Under the pieces are notes generated by a model. The model was not told the origin of the DNA, did no database searches, and was given only the letters and a program-made list of their open reading frames with translations. 64,000 nt of DNA from Tigriopus japonicus. Its lineage: Eukaryota > Arthropoda > Copepoda > Harpacticoida > Harpacticidae. The DNA lies in NCBI GenBank assembly GCA_010645155.1, contig CM021316.1:9682621-9746620 (forward strand), written 5' to 3'. This document shows positions 14,101-27,307 of this stretch, one piece after another. The stretch's first letter is position 1; each line of letters starts with the position of its first letter. The position numbers and the translations under genes are program-made.

Positions 14101-16868
14101 AATTTTGTTTAGCAATAAACCATAGTCTTGAGCTTTAGTTCATATTTCAAAAACCTAGACTTTTTTGATCCCATCTCTCACATTAGTGTAATATTTCTAA
14201 TGTCCATCCCTTTATAAGTGGTCCTCTCCGCTTGAACATCACTGCAGGAGTTTGACACAGAAAGTGGCCGTTAGGAATGGGTGAAAAATGTTGGACTTTG
14301 TCAAGAAGCCAGGATGACCAGGGAGAAGCCATAGTAGCGATTTACAAATTCAAGTGGATTGTGTAACAAGCTATTGATCCTCTTCGTCCATTTGTAAGAG
14401 AGAAAGTGCTTTGAAGCCAATGATCTAGATCATCCATTCCAAGCTCTATAGAATTCGGAATTCTTTTCTACTCGGAACGTGACCCAGTAGCTCTTAACTA
14501 TTCCCAATTCATTCATTGTAACCAACTTGAATCGAGCAAAGAAAAACTTGATTAAATTTACATTCGAAAACAAGATTCCGGTTTATCCAGTCAACGACCA
14601 ACTCCATGGTTTTTGGAAAGGTTGCGGTTGTCAATGGCAGAAGTTTCAATACGAACAGATCTTCAATAATTGTAGTGTGTCAAGAACAGTTGTCCTGGAA
14701 CTGTCAATCTGGTGGATGACGCGGAAAAATACGTCGAGGAAAGTTTTTAGCCATAGAATTTACTTAGAGTGACCTAAGGGGGGTTGTCAAGGATCAGATT
14801 GACAGGCAGAAAATCATTTTTTTTCTTAAGAGATGGCCAAACCTCAAACCAAGCATCAACATTCAATTTCTGGCGTTAAGAAATTTTATTTTATTGATGG
14901 ACCTTAAGCCAAGAACAATGTGGAATGATGAGCAATAGTAATGACAAGATTAAATATATTCCAATACTTGAATTATTTAAGCTCCGGATTTTATTCCAAT
15001 TGTTTTTGTGCTTAAAACTCCAAGGGGAGAAAGTCATAAAAAAGTTAGCATCACTCTAGGTATCTCTTTGGCAAACATCACTGTACAAACAAGAGTTGGG
15101 AGCAATTGAATATGTACATGATTAAAAGAGAGGAACAAAGGAGGCGTCAGAATGTTCATGACAGATTCGAGACAATTTATGAGGCGTATGTGCCACCACC
15201 AATTCAAAAAGGGGTTCGAAGTCAACAATACTCGCTCTTTTCAAAAATGATGAATGTGGGAATCGATTGCAACGGAATTTGATTTTAATTTATTTTTCAT
15301 ACGACTATTTTTCTATCTTTCCCACATGAGAATAAATATCGACCGTGTCCAAGCAATTGGAATCGAATTAACGGAACTTTATCACACTCTCCTAGAAAAC
15401 TGGCAAAAACCTGCTAGAGATGCCAACCAGTATTTGGTTGTGCATGATTAACGATTAAGCCAAGATAATTACATTTACATGTTTAACATACATGGTTTTT
15501 GTTGAAGGCATTTGCCCATCATATTTTGAGAATTTATGTTTCATAAAGTTTTGCCGCCTATCTGTTTTCAGAGTAAACTTGCGGAAGCAAGAGGTGCAAA
15601 ATGGCATTATTGTTGCCTTCACCTTTTATGATTTTTGTTTGTGGTAAAAGGCAATGAAGAAGTGATGAAATGACTTCCAGACCTCGTGTTCAAATTCAAC
15701 CTTGATTGGTCTCCACGGCAGCTAGTTTTAAAAGGTGCCCAGGAGCACTCGCGATCAGACAATCTATTAATCATTTCTTTGCAATGCGCATCCTTTCTTG
15801 TCTCTGTCTTCCGCAAAGGTACCTTTGATAGTATTGAACACCAAAGGGTTCTTTAGCAATAGAAGTTCAACTATGGTGCTCAAAAGACTTTCAGGTTTGT
15901 TTACTCGTGCATGCAAAGCTTTGATTTTATCACCATCCAGTTTTTTTCAGCTCTCCACATTGCGTGAACAAAAAATAAACCTGGAAATATGGGCACATCA
16001 TTTGCAAGTAAAACTCATTCTCGGCTCCATGTTGAGAAATGATGAAGCCATTTATAGTTTGCAGGGCTTTGGGTCCGTCAAAAACGAGGAGGGAACACAT
16101 TTTTGAAGAACAATTTTCTAGATGGATGAGAAGCCCACGAAGAAGGTGTATAATTATTTTTAGATAGGATTTCTTGATCAGAATCTCCAAATTATGCCCC
16201 CAGACAAGACCATTTCCCGGTATGATGGTCACTTCAAGATTAAGAACCGGCTTACCTGTCCAAATAAGGGATTAAATCCTCTTAAAACACTTTTAACACA
16301 ACACCGATCGGATCACCAACACCCAACAACTTTTCAATCGATGGAAGGCCTGGGGACTGTTGCAAAATTCGAATCAGGCCTCACTCGCCAAAAGATCACG
16401 TGGGCCATAAAATGACTTGGTCGGTCCGACAAACACACAACACCTTGTGGAAAATCCTCTGCTTTACAACTATTTTTCCTCCACACCTTCTCCTTTCAAA
16501 ATCTCGAGAAAAGCGTGCGCGCCTTTTTTTCAAATTGCTTACGCTCGTTCCTCTCCCAAAAAAACACAACAAACTCGGCGCTTTGCTTCTCGTCCCTGTT
16601 TGTAAAGAACTCTCATGTGTTCAACAACGCGGGCGCTTCCACACATGTACCAAAACCATTGTGACCATTATAAACCATCCATTTCCAAAAGTGTCTTCAA
16701 ATTCAAGGAAAATAGAGGAATGAGATTACCGTGGCTCTTACACATACAAAGCAAAATCACTCCTGGTTGAAGACAAAGTTTGGTCACCCAGTTGCAAGAA
16801 CTCAGGGGATATCTGTCTCCTGGTCGTTTGTAACCAAGGCTTGATTCTCCAATGCTCCGTCCAACCGA
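11107..16868. other. Spacer, no supportable gene
   Basis: Numerous ORFs of 60-107 codons occur on both strands, mostly overlapping each other in opposite frames, without recognisable domains, signal peptides joined to later exons, or convincing splice chains. Diverged exons of an unknown gene cannot be excluded in 15.8-16.7 kb, where overlapping plus-strand frames of about 100 codons occur. Confidence 0.4.
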
Positions 16869-17279
16869 TCATGGCAAGTCCTTTGTCTGGGTTGCCAGAA
16901 CTAGGGGGAAGTACCGAAGTACGAGTGGCATTATAGAGCTGGTATTTTGGTGTTGGAGCATTGTAGACTCGGGGATATGTTGTCTGCCTGAAAGGTTTAC
17001 GAGCATTTCGGACACATGTGTGCCAGCTTGCATGGCAGCCGGAGAGAAATTAAAGCGATGGAGGCATGAATTTTCAAAACTACCGCACGCAGACTTCACA
17101 ATGACGAAGGCAGTAATGCTTCCTATCTCTACCAACTGAGCTTCTGTAACGATCCGACGAATATATTCGTCAGTACCCGACTTCAACATGGTGCTCCAGG
17201 GCTTTAATGGCGAGCATAAAAGCTTGAAACAATGACTCATCGTGGCATGAAAATCTGTTGGCTTGGGATTCGGATTCAA
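16869..17279 (-). CDS. Unrecognised 136-codon ORF
   Basis: This is the longest open frame in the first 18 kb, on the minus strand. It has no recognisable domain, signal peptide or zinc-binding pattern. A 95-codon ORF lies on the opposite strand over the same DNA, so at least one of the two is a shadow. The local sequence is somewhat less AT-rich than its surroundings, which by itself lengthens chance ORFs. It may be an exon fragment, a transposon relic or noise. No function is proposed. Confidence 0.15.
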   Translation of the reverse strand: MNPNPKPTDFHATMSHCFKLLCSPLKPWSTMLKSGTDEYIRRIVTEAQLVEIGSITAFVIVKSACGSFENSCLHRFNFSPAAMQAGTHVSEMLVNLSGRQHIPESTMLQHQNTSSIMPLVLRYFPLVLATQTKDLP

Positions 17280-18656
17280 TAGTGAGAGGCATCGATTATT
17301 TGTAGTTTGTTTGGACTAATGATCTGAGTTTTCTTTCGAGATTGGGGAGGGGATAAGGAAAAATCGATATTAATGGATCTCTGGGGTGTTTTGACAACCA
17401 CTTTGGGGAGTCTGGTACAATGCAAAAACCTACATTTCGGATGATCGATGTCTGTTCCGTTGTAGTGACTTTGTTTACGATAAGCATCTCTTTTAACTTA
17501 CAAATGATAATAGAGATGTTAAATTGGCAGTTAATGCACTTCCAAGCACAGATAGAGAATATAGGCGTTTTCTTTTTCTTTAAAAAGATGTAAGGTATGG
17601 TCTGTACCAATAATGTTGACAAGGGTTTTTCCTTGTGCATGATCATATTGTGAAAAATGCAAGTCTTGCTTTCAACACGAACGGCGTCAGAACTAATCGA
17701 ACCCCAATATCTTCATAATAACCATATTCGGTTCCTGAAGAATAAATATAGTGCATATGACTATTTAATATAATTAAACAGAAGACTATATACTGCACTC
17801 AGTCCTTAAGTAAAACGAACATATTGAAACAAGGAAATTGTGTGAAATACAGATCTTTTTCCTGTTTAATCAAATGGCGACAATCGTTGTGGTCTTTTTA
17901 AAAACTTCATTTTCTGGTTTCTTATTTCATACAACATAAACTAATGTTTTTAACGGATCATCTTAAACAATTTCAACTCAATCTAACGCGCTAGAAAATG
18001 TACTGTAAAATTGTTTAAACAAAGCACTGGATGCCTTGTCCAAAATAATTGAAAAGCATTTGTTTTATTGTGAAATTGATTATTTTGTTTGGGTTGTGAA
18101 GCAATCATGTAATTTCAATCAATCCACAAACCCCATGGTCAATTGCATGCGGTAGGATAAGTCCATGTATGCTTTTATAGCATCTCGTTAATCTTTGCAC
18201 TCTATGATGGAGCAAATTGCCAATATCCATATATTTCTGGATGGGGAAGCTTGTTTTTTGGTTTGTTGGCAACTAATAAAAAGCCACACGACTCTTGGGT
18301 TGGGAGAGCCTCGCCCTCACTTGGAAGTTGGAACAGAATTAAGTGCCAATGCAAACCCTTGCCCTTCGGGACAAACCCACTTAGAGCGCCTTACCACATC
18401 TGTATGAATAAGCATGTTTTTGACAATGCTTTTTTGCCTCTCAACCAAAGTCAATAGTTATTGATTCGAGCGGTTGTCTGAATATAAGATGACTAACAAG
18501 ATATTGGAAATGACATTTGATCCATTTGCATGAGAATGTTTACTTTTCCACCCATTCACCAACCGCTCCCCATGAAAACCATCACTTGCCGGAAATAGCC
18601 TTAAATATTGGCGATATGAAAAAACCAAGATAACAGTGATTGACTCATCGTATCCA
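17280..18656. other. Spacer downstream of vitellogenin copy 1
   Basis: AT-rich sequence with only short ORFs (up to 116 codons, low complexity). It lies beyond the poly(A) signal of the minus-strand vitellogenin gene. Nothing else recognised. Confidence 0.45.
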
Positions 18657-18662
18657 TTTATT
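18657..18662 (-). terminator. Poly(A) signal of vitellogenin copy 1
   Basis: An AATAAA hexamer on the minus strand, 115 bp beyond the stop codon at 18778. It is the first canonical signal downstream of the gene. Confidence 0.65.
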
Positions 18663-18777
18663 CACGACTGAATCGAGTTTTGAATATGCTTAAATATGTC
18701 AAATAATATCAGTTCAGAAGTTTGCTTTCCAAGTTTTGGGGATGGAATCAAAATCTTGGAAAATGAGGTTGCGCGAT

Positions 18778-21700
18778 CTAGAATCCTCGGACGGGAACGC
18801 AGTTGCGGGGCATTTTCTTCTGCACAGAGAAAGTGGTGGGAAGAGTCTTCAGCTCACGGAGGACCTGTTGGTTGCGGATCTTCTCCATGTAGTGGTAAGA
18901 CATGCGGTTCTTCTCCATGCAAGTGAAGTCAACCTCCTTCTTCAAGAGACCTTCCTCAGGAGCAGGACGGCATTGGGCACCACATTCGGTCAAGGGAACC
19001 TTGGAGAAGCACAACTCGTTGGACTTCTCGATGATCTCGTGACGGTGGATGGTGCACTCGCCAGCTTGAACCTCAAAGGACCGAGCAACCTTGAATGAAA
19101 CCAGGGAGAATTTATTGATCTTTTCTTGCCCTCCTTGGGGTCACAACAATTGGAAATGATCAAGTTATCAGAACGAGGATATGAAATCAGATGATCAGTT
19201 TTTACTTTGAAAGCGACAATCAGCATCACTCAAAAACTTCTTGTTCCGTCTCAGAGTACTTCTTTGGAAAGAAGCTTACCTTGGTGGGGATTTCCTTGTA
19301 GGTGGCACATTCTTCGTTCTCGCGAATCAACTCTTGCTCAACTTCCCTGGGGAGGGGTTCGCAGCTCTCGGAGCCATGCTCCACACGGTAGGAAGCAACC
19401 AAGATCTCGGGTTTGGAGTAGACACAGCCTTGAGGGCCAACAAGGGCATCCTTGATTTGACCATTGACAGAGCCGCAAATGCCGCAAGTCTTGCTCTTGA
19501 AGAGGGGAGACAACTGAATGTCGATCATCTCACCATCAAACTGAACGTTCATGGTGGTAGATTTCAAGATGATGGAGTTATCACGGGTGCTATAGTTAAG
19601 AAAAAGGTACGGTCAGTTCTGTGAAATTTGCTCAGATCAAACAAAACACTCTAGTTGGTACTTACAGGTAGGCAGTGGCAACACGGCTTCCAGTCTTGTC
19701 TTTGATGTCCTTGCCAGAGTCTCTGACCAGAGGGATCTCAGAACCGTCAACAACAACCTTCATGTGCTTGTTGTAGGAAGAGTAAGAGGAACCAGGGGTC
19801 AGGAGAATCTCAGTGCGACCCAAATAGACCTTGAGCTCATTGCCTTGGGCAGGGGTGCGTCCCAAAGAACGGACCATGACGCCAAATCGCTTATTCTCGG
19901 AGCAATCAGCAGCCAAGAGGTGGAAGCATTGATCATGAATGTTGGGCACACGGATGGTCTTGTCACTGAAGGTCTTCAAGGAGTCCTTGTGCAGACGGCA
20001 CTCGGGATAGGCATTCCTGCCAGCAAGATTCCTGATGCTCATGCCCCTACTGCCTTGGATGGAAGAAGTGGGGAAGAAGTAGGTGAAAGGGTAGGGGATA
20101 CGGATGCCTTGGAATTTGATGGTTTCACTGCGGCGGTTGATGGTGAAGTCAAACACCTTGCTCCTGGGGTGGATCTTGATGCGCACGTTTTCAGTGTCGG
20201 ATTGAGACTCCCCATGGAAGTGGCTGCTGCTGGGAGTGGTAGTCTTCAGGTAAGCCCACCAGTATCCCTTGAGCATTTCAATGGCACGGCTGTTCCATTG
20301 CATGACAATCCTGGGCACGTTTTGGTATTCAACGCGGTAGTCAATCTCATCAACAGTGCTGGCTTGAAGCTTGACTTGCTCCGCTTGCTCAGAGAACTCA
20401 GCAGCGCTGCCGCTTCTTTGCTCAATCTTGTGCAATTCCTTGGCCTCGGGGGACTCCCTGCTCCATTCCTTTTGCTCTTCAGAGACCTTGCTGGTACCTT
20501 CAATCTTGATTTGAGATTCAGTACATTCATGACCAAAACCAATGACATTCTTGAAATGATAATTCCAGTTGGTGGCTCGGACATCCTTCACTCTCCACAT
20601 GGGCGAATTGGGCAAATGCATCATACCATTGATGCAGACTTTCTTGTCGGTGCTCTCAGACTCCAAAGTGACAGACCACTTCTGCTTGAGTCCTTCAGCT
20701 CCGCCAGCCAAGTTCAAGGAGTAGGTAAAAGCACGGGTGCGAGATCCCTTCAAGGCAATGGTGGTCAAGAAAGTGACACCAACACCAGATTGGACTTCCA
20801 TCCTCTCCAGGGTTTGACGGATCTTCTCTTGGCGCCTAGGGTGGACAGATCGGTCAGTCACCTCACGGACCTCGAAAGGAACACCAGCCTCACCCTCACG
20901 CTCAGCTCGGACGGCATGATACCTGACCTCAGAATCAATGTTCTTGATAGCGCAACCAGTGGCAACAGTGATTTCAACCTCACGGGTGTGAGACTCACTG
21001 GGGTCGTATCTGAGCTTGTACTCGTGCTTGCGGATGGAAGGCATCTCATTTTCATTCAAGGCAGTGTTGGCCCAGCTGAAGCGGATCAAATTCATAGGGT
21101 TCATGTTGTAGAGCCTCATCTTGCGAGTGAACGAGTACATGTTGGCGAAAGGAGACTCAGTCTTCAGAATACCCTTGAGAGAGAGACCCAAGTAATCGCC
21201 AAAGTTCTTGGTCACGGTCTGTTCCTTCTGTTGAGAACTGATGAACTTGATGTTATGGCTCAAAGTCATGGGAGTGAGATCCCAGTTCTTCTGGTAGACA
21301 ATGAAGGGTCTGACATGGAAGTGAAGAATGTCAACGGGCTCAGAGACCTCAGGCAAGACCTTGGCATGGATCTTCAGCTTCTGATCTTGAACATTAAGCT
21401 CAATGGAGAAATCAGCGGGGAAATTGATGACGGAATGCTCATCGGCACCAGTCAAAACGTACTCCTCAGTGAAGGGGCAGATAGTTCCGACCCATCCAGT
21501 GAATTGAGAGGCAAACAAGGTCTTGACGTCCATCTTGACAGAGGGAACATGGCTATCCCAATGGACATTCATCTTTCCACGGAGAGAGAAGGTCAGAGGC
21601 ATGTGCAACTCAATCAGAATGGGGAAACCCATATCAGAGGGAATCATAAACTCGGAGGGAGCCAGGTCAAACACGCGTTGGTAGTTGATTTCATTTTCTC

Positions 21701-24594
21701 CGCCCAATTTCTCTCTGAGAAGGCTGGGGTTTTCGAGGAACCTGACAATCTTCTCGCGGATCATTTCAGAGGAAGAAGACTCCAGGCTCATGAAAATGGG
21801 GGCATTTTCCATCAAGTTGACATAGACCAAAGACTCAACACCAGTGCCCTCGCGAGCCTTGATGCGGAGCTTCTCAATCACTTGTCTCCATTCAGCTCCC
21901 AAAGACTCTCTGATCTGATCATAGGCGCCTTCAACACCACGGTTGACACGGGCACTTCGAGAGGTGATGAGCTTGACAAGTTCCTCAGCCACATTCTCCA
22001 AACCCTTCATCCTGACTCCAATTTCAATGGGAGTGAAAGTGTAACGGTCCATGAGGTAGACCATCTTGGTGTAGACCTCAGTGGGGATGATGGAGTCCTT
22101 GGTGGAAGTCCACGAGGACACGCCTTGGAAGCCAATGTTCAAGTCCTTGAGGTAGTCTGAAGAGTAAACGGTTCCAGAGGAGGGGAACACACCTTCAACA
22201 GGCTTCATCAGAGGGAAGACAACAGCAGCCTTGCGTTGAAGGCTCATGCTGCTGGTCATCAAAGGCTCAAATTCGCGTTGTTCCTTCAAGGAGAAGAAAG
22301 CGGTGTAGACAACCTTCAAGACTTCCATGTCCTTCTCAGACCAAGTGTAGGCGGCAATCTTGTGCAAAACAGCCATGGGAGGGTTGAGTTTCAACAGAGT
22401 GTTGAAAGCGGCAACACGGATCTCGGTGGATTCGGCACGGTTGCTGTACACAGAGAACACAATGGGAATGGTCAGCTCGGGGTTACGTCTGCCAGCATGG
22501 GCCAGAGAGTAGATGGCCAAGAATCGGTTCAAGTTGGAGGCACCCTCAGTGGATCGCTCAATGACAGGCACAAGGACTGGGATGACGTTGCGATGGCTCA
22601 GGAGTCCCAAAGAGGTGATGACAATGTTCTTCTTCTCAGTGGAGCTGGACTCGCGGAGTTCCCTTTGGAGGAAGGGAATCCACTTGTTGACAACAAGGTC
22701 GGACTCAGGGTGGCAGAACTCTCCGAAAACAAAGGTGGGGTACGAGGTCTTGCGGTTATCAGCAACACAGGCCTTCTCAAGGAGGACGGTGTAGCTCATA
22801 ATGGCATGGTTGTAGATGCGGGCATGTTCCTTGATTTTGGAAGAGGTGACAAGCTCATAGAGTTCCTCCATGACCTTGTGGGTGGGGGTGACGAGGTAGT
22901 GGGGCAAACTCATCAGGATGGTGGCAGCCTGAACGGGAGGGATTTCACCAGACATGATGTACTTCTTCACGACCAAGACGCTGTTCTCAGTTCCACACAT
23001 GATCAGGGTATCAAAGAACACGTTCCTCAAAGTTTGCTTCTTGTACTCGGAGGTCATTTCGGACTTGATGTGCTCGTAGACGGTTTCCATGTCCTTCTTG
23101 GTCAAGAGGGAGAATCCACGGGCAATGTTCAAGGCCTTCATGGTGATTTGCTTTTCAGCGATATCCTTGTGGGAAACCAAATCCTTTTCCACCAATTCCT
23201 TCAACAAGTGCTTGATTTGCTCCTTGATCTTGTCAATGGGAACCTTGCGGTCCTCATCCTGGGTACCAGTCAACAACATGTTGCGGGGAAGGGTCTTGTA
23301 GGCGGCAGCCCACTTTTGGGACTCCTGGTTGGTCAACTCTTGTTGCATCTGTTGGCTCTCGCCAGTCTCCTCACCATTCGAGATAAGACGGTCTTGGACC
23401 TTGTAGGTGTACAAAAGGGACTTGAGGGTCTTGGGGTTGTTGGGACGCTTGATCTCGCTGTGGTCTTCGACCTTGACGAGCTTCAAGGTTTGCTTGGTGC
23501 CAGTCAGGACCTTCTCAGTGTTGATGGCCAACAAGTTTTGGTACAGTTCACCCTCGTTGAAGATGGACACGACCTTCATGTTGCTGACGGAACCGCAAGC
23601 AATGTAGCGGGTGATGGAGCTTCGGGACCACATGCCGTCACAGTTACCAGTGGGGCAGCGGAAATAGCCAGGCTTGTAGTAAGAGAATGAGGACCTCTTC
23701 TCGCAAGAGCTGACATCCTTGGTCTTGACCAACTCGAAGAATTGGTTCACGCCCTTGCAGACCTTCTCCAAAGCTTCATGGTGATGACCAGTTTCGCTCA
23801 GCTTGGGCAAGTCCTTGATCATGTAAGGGGGGATCTCGTTGAGTTGGTACATGACTTCGCACACACCATCGATGGATTCTTCCTTGATCTTCCAGAAAGT
23901 CTCGGTGTTCTTGCCAGATTCGATCTAGGAGTCAAAAAAAGAAGAAAAAAAGCTTAGTATTTGATTGTGCACACACCCCACTTATCGGGACCTCACCTTG
24001 TTGCTCTCAACAGCAGATTGAGAATCCTGGATCTTGGTCTGGATGAGGGCCACGAGAGCCTTCTTGAAGTTGATGCACCATTCGGGCTCATCACCAGAGA
24101 CAACCAAAGACTTGAATTCACCAGTTCTCCTCTCGAATTCGAAGTTGGTGGGGATTTCCAAGTAGTGGGCGTATTCAGAAGGCACAGGGGTGTACTCGGG
24201 CAATTCCAAATTCCTCCAGTTGGTGTCCTTCTCGCTTCCTTGGCTTTGAAGCTTGTGGCTAACGCGAACGTAGCGAGCTTCCTTGACGTAGAGCGAGAAC
24301 TTGGTGGGGCTCTCCACGGACAAATAGATCTGGGACTCCAATCCCAAACCAGAGTACTCAGTAGCCAAACCAGGGAAGCCGGTCAATTGACGAGAATTGT
24401 ACTTGAACACGTAGGTCTTGCCAGACTCCCAATCAAAGATGGAACCCTCGGAACCGAGACCACCCCTGGAGGAGGCGGCAGCCAGACCTGGAATAAAGGA
24501 GGCGGGTTATTAAGGCAGTGTTCTTAAGGGATCTAAATCTATATTCTTTCGATGGAAACTCACCAACAAGGCACAAGATGGCAACCAACTTCAT
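18778..24594 (-). CDS. Vtg1: Vitellogenin, copy 1 (5 exons)
   Basis: Secreted yolk lipoprotein precursor of the large lipid transfer protein superfamily; it carries lipid to the oocyte. Exons: 24594-24564, 24487-23997, 23924-19666, 19589-19280, 19089-18778, all with GT-AG introns; the joined frame is 1800 aa. Residues 1-17 are a signal peptide (MKLVAILCLVGLAAASS). The vitellogenin N-terminal lipid-transport module covers roughly 25-640 (Cys-rich start, helical repeats), followed by the beta-sheet lipid-binding region. A von Willebrand D domain lies at about 1478-1650, with CGICGSVNG at 1629-1637, followed by a Cys-rich tail. No poly-serine (phosvitin) tract is seen. The start is fixed by the signal peptide and a TATA box 74 bp upstream. 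The protein ends PVRGF, whereas copy 2 ends PVREL. Codon use is strongly biased and GC-rich, as expected for very high expression. The family assignment is firm; copy numbering is arbitrary. Confidence 0.96.
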
Positions 24595-24660
24595 GTTGTG
24601 AGGTCAATGTGATTCGATGATCGAATGCAATTGCACTGTCTTTGAATGATGTTTCTGGAC

Positions 24661-24668
24661 CTTTTATA
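24661..24668 (-). promoter_or_regulatory. TATA box of vitellogenin copy 1
   Basis: TATAAAAG on the minus strand. Its first base is 74 bp from the first base of the ATG, the same distance as in copy 2. About 70 bp further upstream, a TCGAGAGGAA block followed by TTGCTGATG is shared with the copy 2 promoter, while the rest has diverged. Confidence 0.8.
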
Positions 24669-25423
24669 CTTGAAAACGATGATTACGTTGTTACCAAAAG
24701 GATAATCGTTTTCAGTGCTTCGCCTGCATCAGCAAGTTGAGCTGATTTTTCTTCCTCTCGAAAGAAGCAAACGTAGCATTTGATCCTTGACCGATGTGCG
24801 AATTCTCGTCAATGCCAAGAAAAATTGTCTTTAGATATTTGATATAATTAATACAAGTTGTTCGTTTCATGGGTTGGACAAAATTTATCCGATGTCAGAA
24901 ACATATTGGGCAGAATATGGGCTTTCTTTCACAATGAATGACTTGCTTAGGTTTCCAATTGCATCGATTTCTGTTCAAGCTCTTAAACGAAATAATTCAA
25001 ATGAAAGATAAAACTAGTCTAAACACCAAAGAAGTGAATAAAATACAATCCCATTGACAATATTCTTAAAAAGGAGCAATACCAGAAGCATCATTAGCAT
25101 TGTCATGGACAATAGGTCGTTGGTTAAGTGCATTAATTCACCTACATGTGACTCTTGGGTCAGTACATAGGGTGCGCTTAAAAGGACATTTTCATATTTG
25201 AAAGGTGAAAAGACCCCTGATATTTCCGTCAAAAATTATTTCAAATCAATTGGAATGAATTCAACTGATTTACTCTTTGCATATTAAAATAATAAATAAT
25301 CTTTACTGCGAGATTTCGGTTTCATATGACACTCATTGCAATTGCTTCCACATGTCATTATTGTATGTGGCTATACAAGGCCAATTCTGGGTGTTACAGA
25401 TGACAGTGTTCGGGGCGATCATC
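24669..25423. other. Upstream region of vitellogenin copy 1
   Basis: The proximal ~110 bp is recognisably homologous to the copy 2 promoter. Further out, similarity is lost. No ORF of note. Hormone- or tissue-response elements could lie here but none was identified with confidence. Confidence 0.5.
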
Positions 25424-25431
25424 CACTAGAC

Positions 25432-26522
25432 CAGGGGTTCTTAAAATTTTGTGAGCAGGGGCCCCCTTTCAGCGCTTCTTGAGAAGCCCGGGGCCCCCTC
25501 TCCCCCTATACAAAAATACACAGAAAAAGTGAAAAACCACACAACAGCACCAAGAAATCAAACAAATAAAATGATATTGACACTTCAGTTTTCAACAGAG
25601 GTATATTAGAAGTGCATGTAAGGCCTGAAAAATCCACAAAAGTCTTTACTAAGTTCGTATTTGGTTTTTGAAAATGGACTTTGAAGAAAATTCACCTTTT
25701 TGCTAGCCATCAATACTTAAAGATATTGGTCTAAAAAGACAAATTTTGTTGAGTTAGGGTACGAGGGATATCCAGACTAGAGGTAGACTGGGCTTGTAAC
25801 TCGTTTAAATGTACGATTTTGGATTGATGAAACCAACCGAATTAAAGATTCATTTCTTGTGAGCAGATGTTATTTTACAAATTTTGTTGTCAGACAAACT
25901 TGCTCGAAGCTATGATTTAATTAGGCTAGGTATGTTGGTTGACCCCTGTATACATAGCAAATAAGCGTCGAGAGCGAGCAGTATGACAAAAATGATGTAT
26001 CTTTCAAAGCTAAGCTTTCCCAAATCAAAATTTATCATTTTTTCTGGACAAGTGTTCACCAAACATAGAAATTTGAGCATGAGCAACATCTTAACTTTAC
26101 AAAATATTGGATTTTGACGAGTTTCTTGCTCTGGACGTCCATTATTTGAAACGTGCAGGGGTCACCCAACATACCTTGTCTAATTAAATCATAGCTTCGA
26201 ACAAGTTTGTCTGACAACAAAATTTGTGAAACAACATCTGCTCACAAGAGATGAATCTTTATTTCGATTTTTTACAGCAATCCGAAAATGGTACAATTCA
26301 ACGAAATACAGGCCCAGTCTACCTATAGTCTGGATACCCCACGCAGTTCCCTTGGCATATCAACGGCTGGGATAGGAATATTGTGATCAAAAGAGGAAGA
26401 ATAATTCTTGAGAATATGAAGCAAATAATAGTGCCGAGTTTAGAGCACTCACATCTTAAAAACATTCTGTCGAGTTACTTTAAGGGTCCCCTTTCTCCCT
26501 GACTCAAGTTTAAAAACCGCTG
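25432..26522. mobile_element. Non-autonomous hAT element with internal foldback, 1.09 kb
   Basis: A perfect 8-bp target duplication CACTAGAC flanks the element (25424-25431 and 26523-26530). The ends are inverted: CAGGGGTTCTTAAA at the left, and CAGCGGTTTTTAAA read inward from the right. These are hAT hallmarks. Inside is a second, longer inverted repeat: about 25,770-25,955 is matched by the reverse complement of about 26,160-26,340. No transposase frame remains. The perfect duplication suggests a fairly young insertion. Confidence 0.85.
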
Positions 26523-26530
26523 CACTAGAC

Positions 26531-27307
26531 TAGATATCCTGAGATAGATATTGGCCGTCGTAGGCTAACACACGGTGCCGATGATTCACGCTGGTGATTG
26601 GTCAAGAGCATTCAGTTGAACATTCAGCTAATTCTAACGAAGTTCAACAACAAACCAGAGTACTTCTTCTTTGTTGATTTTGTAGTGATCTGACTTGGTG
26701 CTGGGGTTGCCAATTTACTTAAGTGAAATCATATTCCCCATTGTCTACCAGCCTTCATAAACAGGTTTTTTTTCTTTAAGAAGCGCCAAAAGGCAAGGCA
26801 TCCCTGACTTTTGTGACGTCTGAGCAGGGTTGCAAATCAAACTCAAATTTGTGTTTGCTCATACACAAGAGCAAAGCACCCATTCTCTAAGAGGTAACCC
26901 TACCTTGCAACCTCCCGTAAAAAAAACTTGCGCAAGCCCAGATTTCACATCACTGAGATTTTGTTGTCAATCACCCGATCATGTGAATTAATCGGCCCCT
27001 GTTTAAACTCCACACTAGTTGAAATTCACTTTTTGCATATCGGGTTAATACCTTGGACGCATTTCCAGCAGACTTGAGGATTTTCAATAACCAAACTGCC
27101 CTATCAAATGAGCGAAATAGTTTAGATGTGTTTCTTAGAAGAAAAGGTTCCTTCAATCATGAACTTCGAGCTTCCTTTAATCATGAACTTCGGCTTCCCG
27201 CATGATGAATGACGTCACAGACAGTCCGTGCCGGGTCGGGCAATCATAGATTTGAATGCCAATCTCTGCCTTTTAGTATTTCTACACTAGACGAAGGAAT
27301 TAGAGGG
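26531..27307. other. Spacer between repeats
   Basis: No gene recognised. A short direct duplication containing ATCATGAACTTCG occurs at about 27,156-27,191. The minus-strand ORF 26971-27156 (61 codons) shows no motif. Confidence 0.45.

Noticed and set aside
16852..17139. 95-codon plus-strand ORF opposite the 136-codon minus ORF
   Set aside because: No motif, and it overlaps a longer frame on the other strand; neither can be preferred with confidence.
19764..22160. 798-codon plus-strand ORF opposite vitellogenin copy 1 (and its mirror at 37718-40114), plus 484/436-codon ORFs at 22236-23690 and 36332-37642
   Set aside because: They lie wholly antisense to vitellogenin exon 3, recur identically in both copies, and have the Leu/Val/Asp/Gly-rich composition produced by reading the complement of strongly biased codons. 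No independent motifs.
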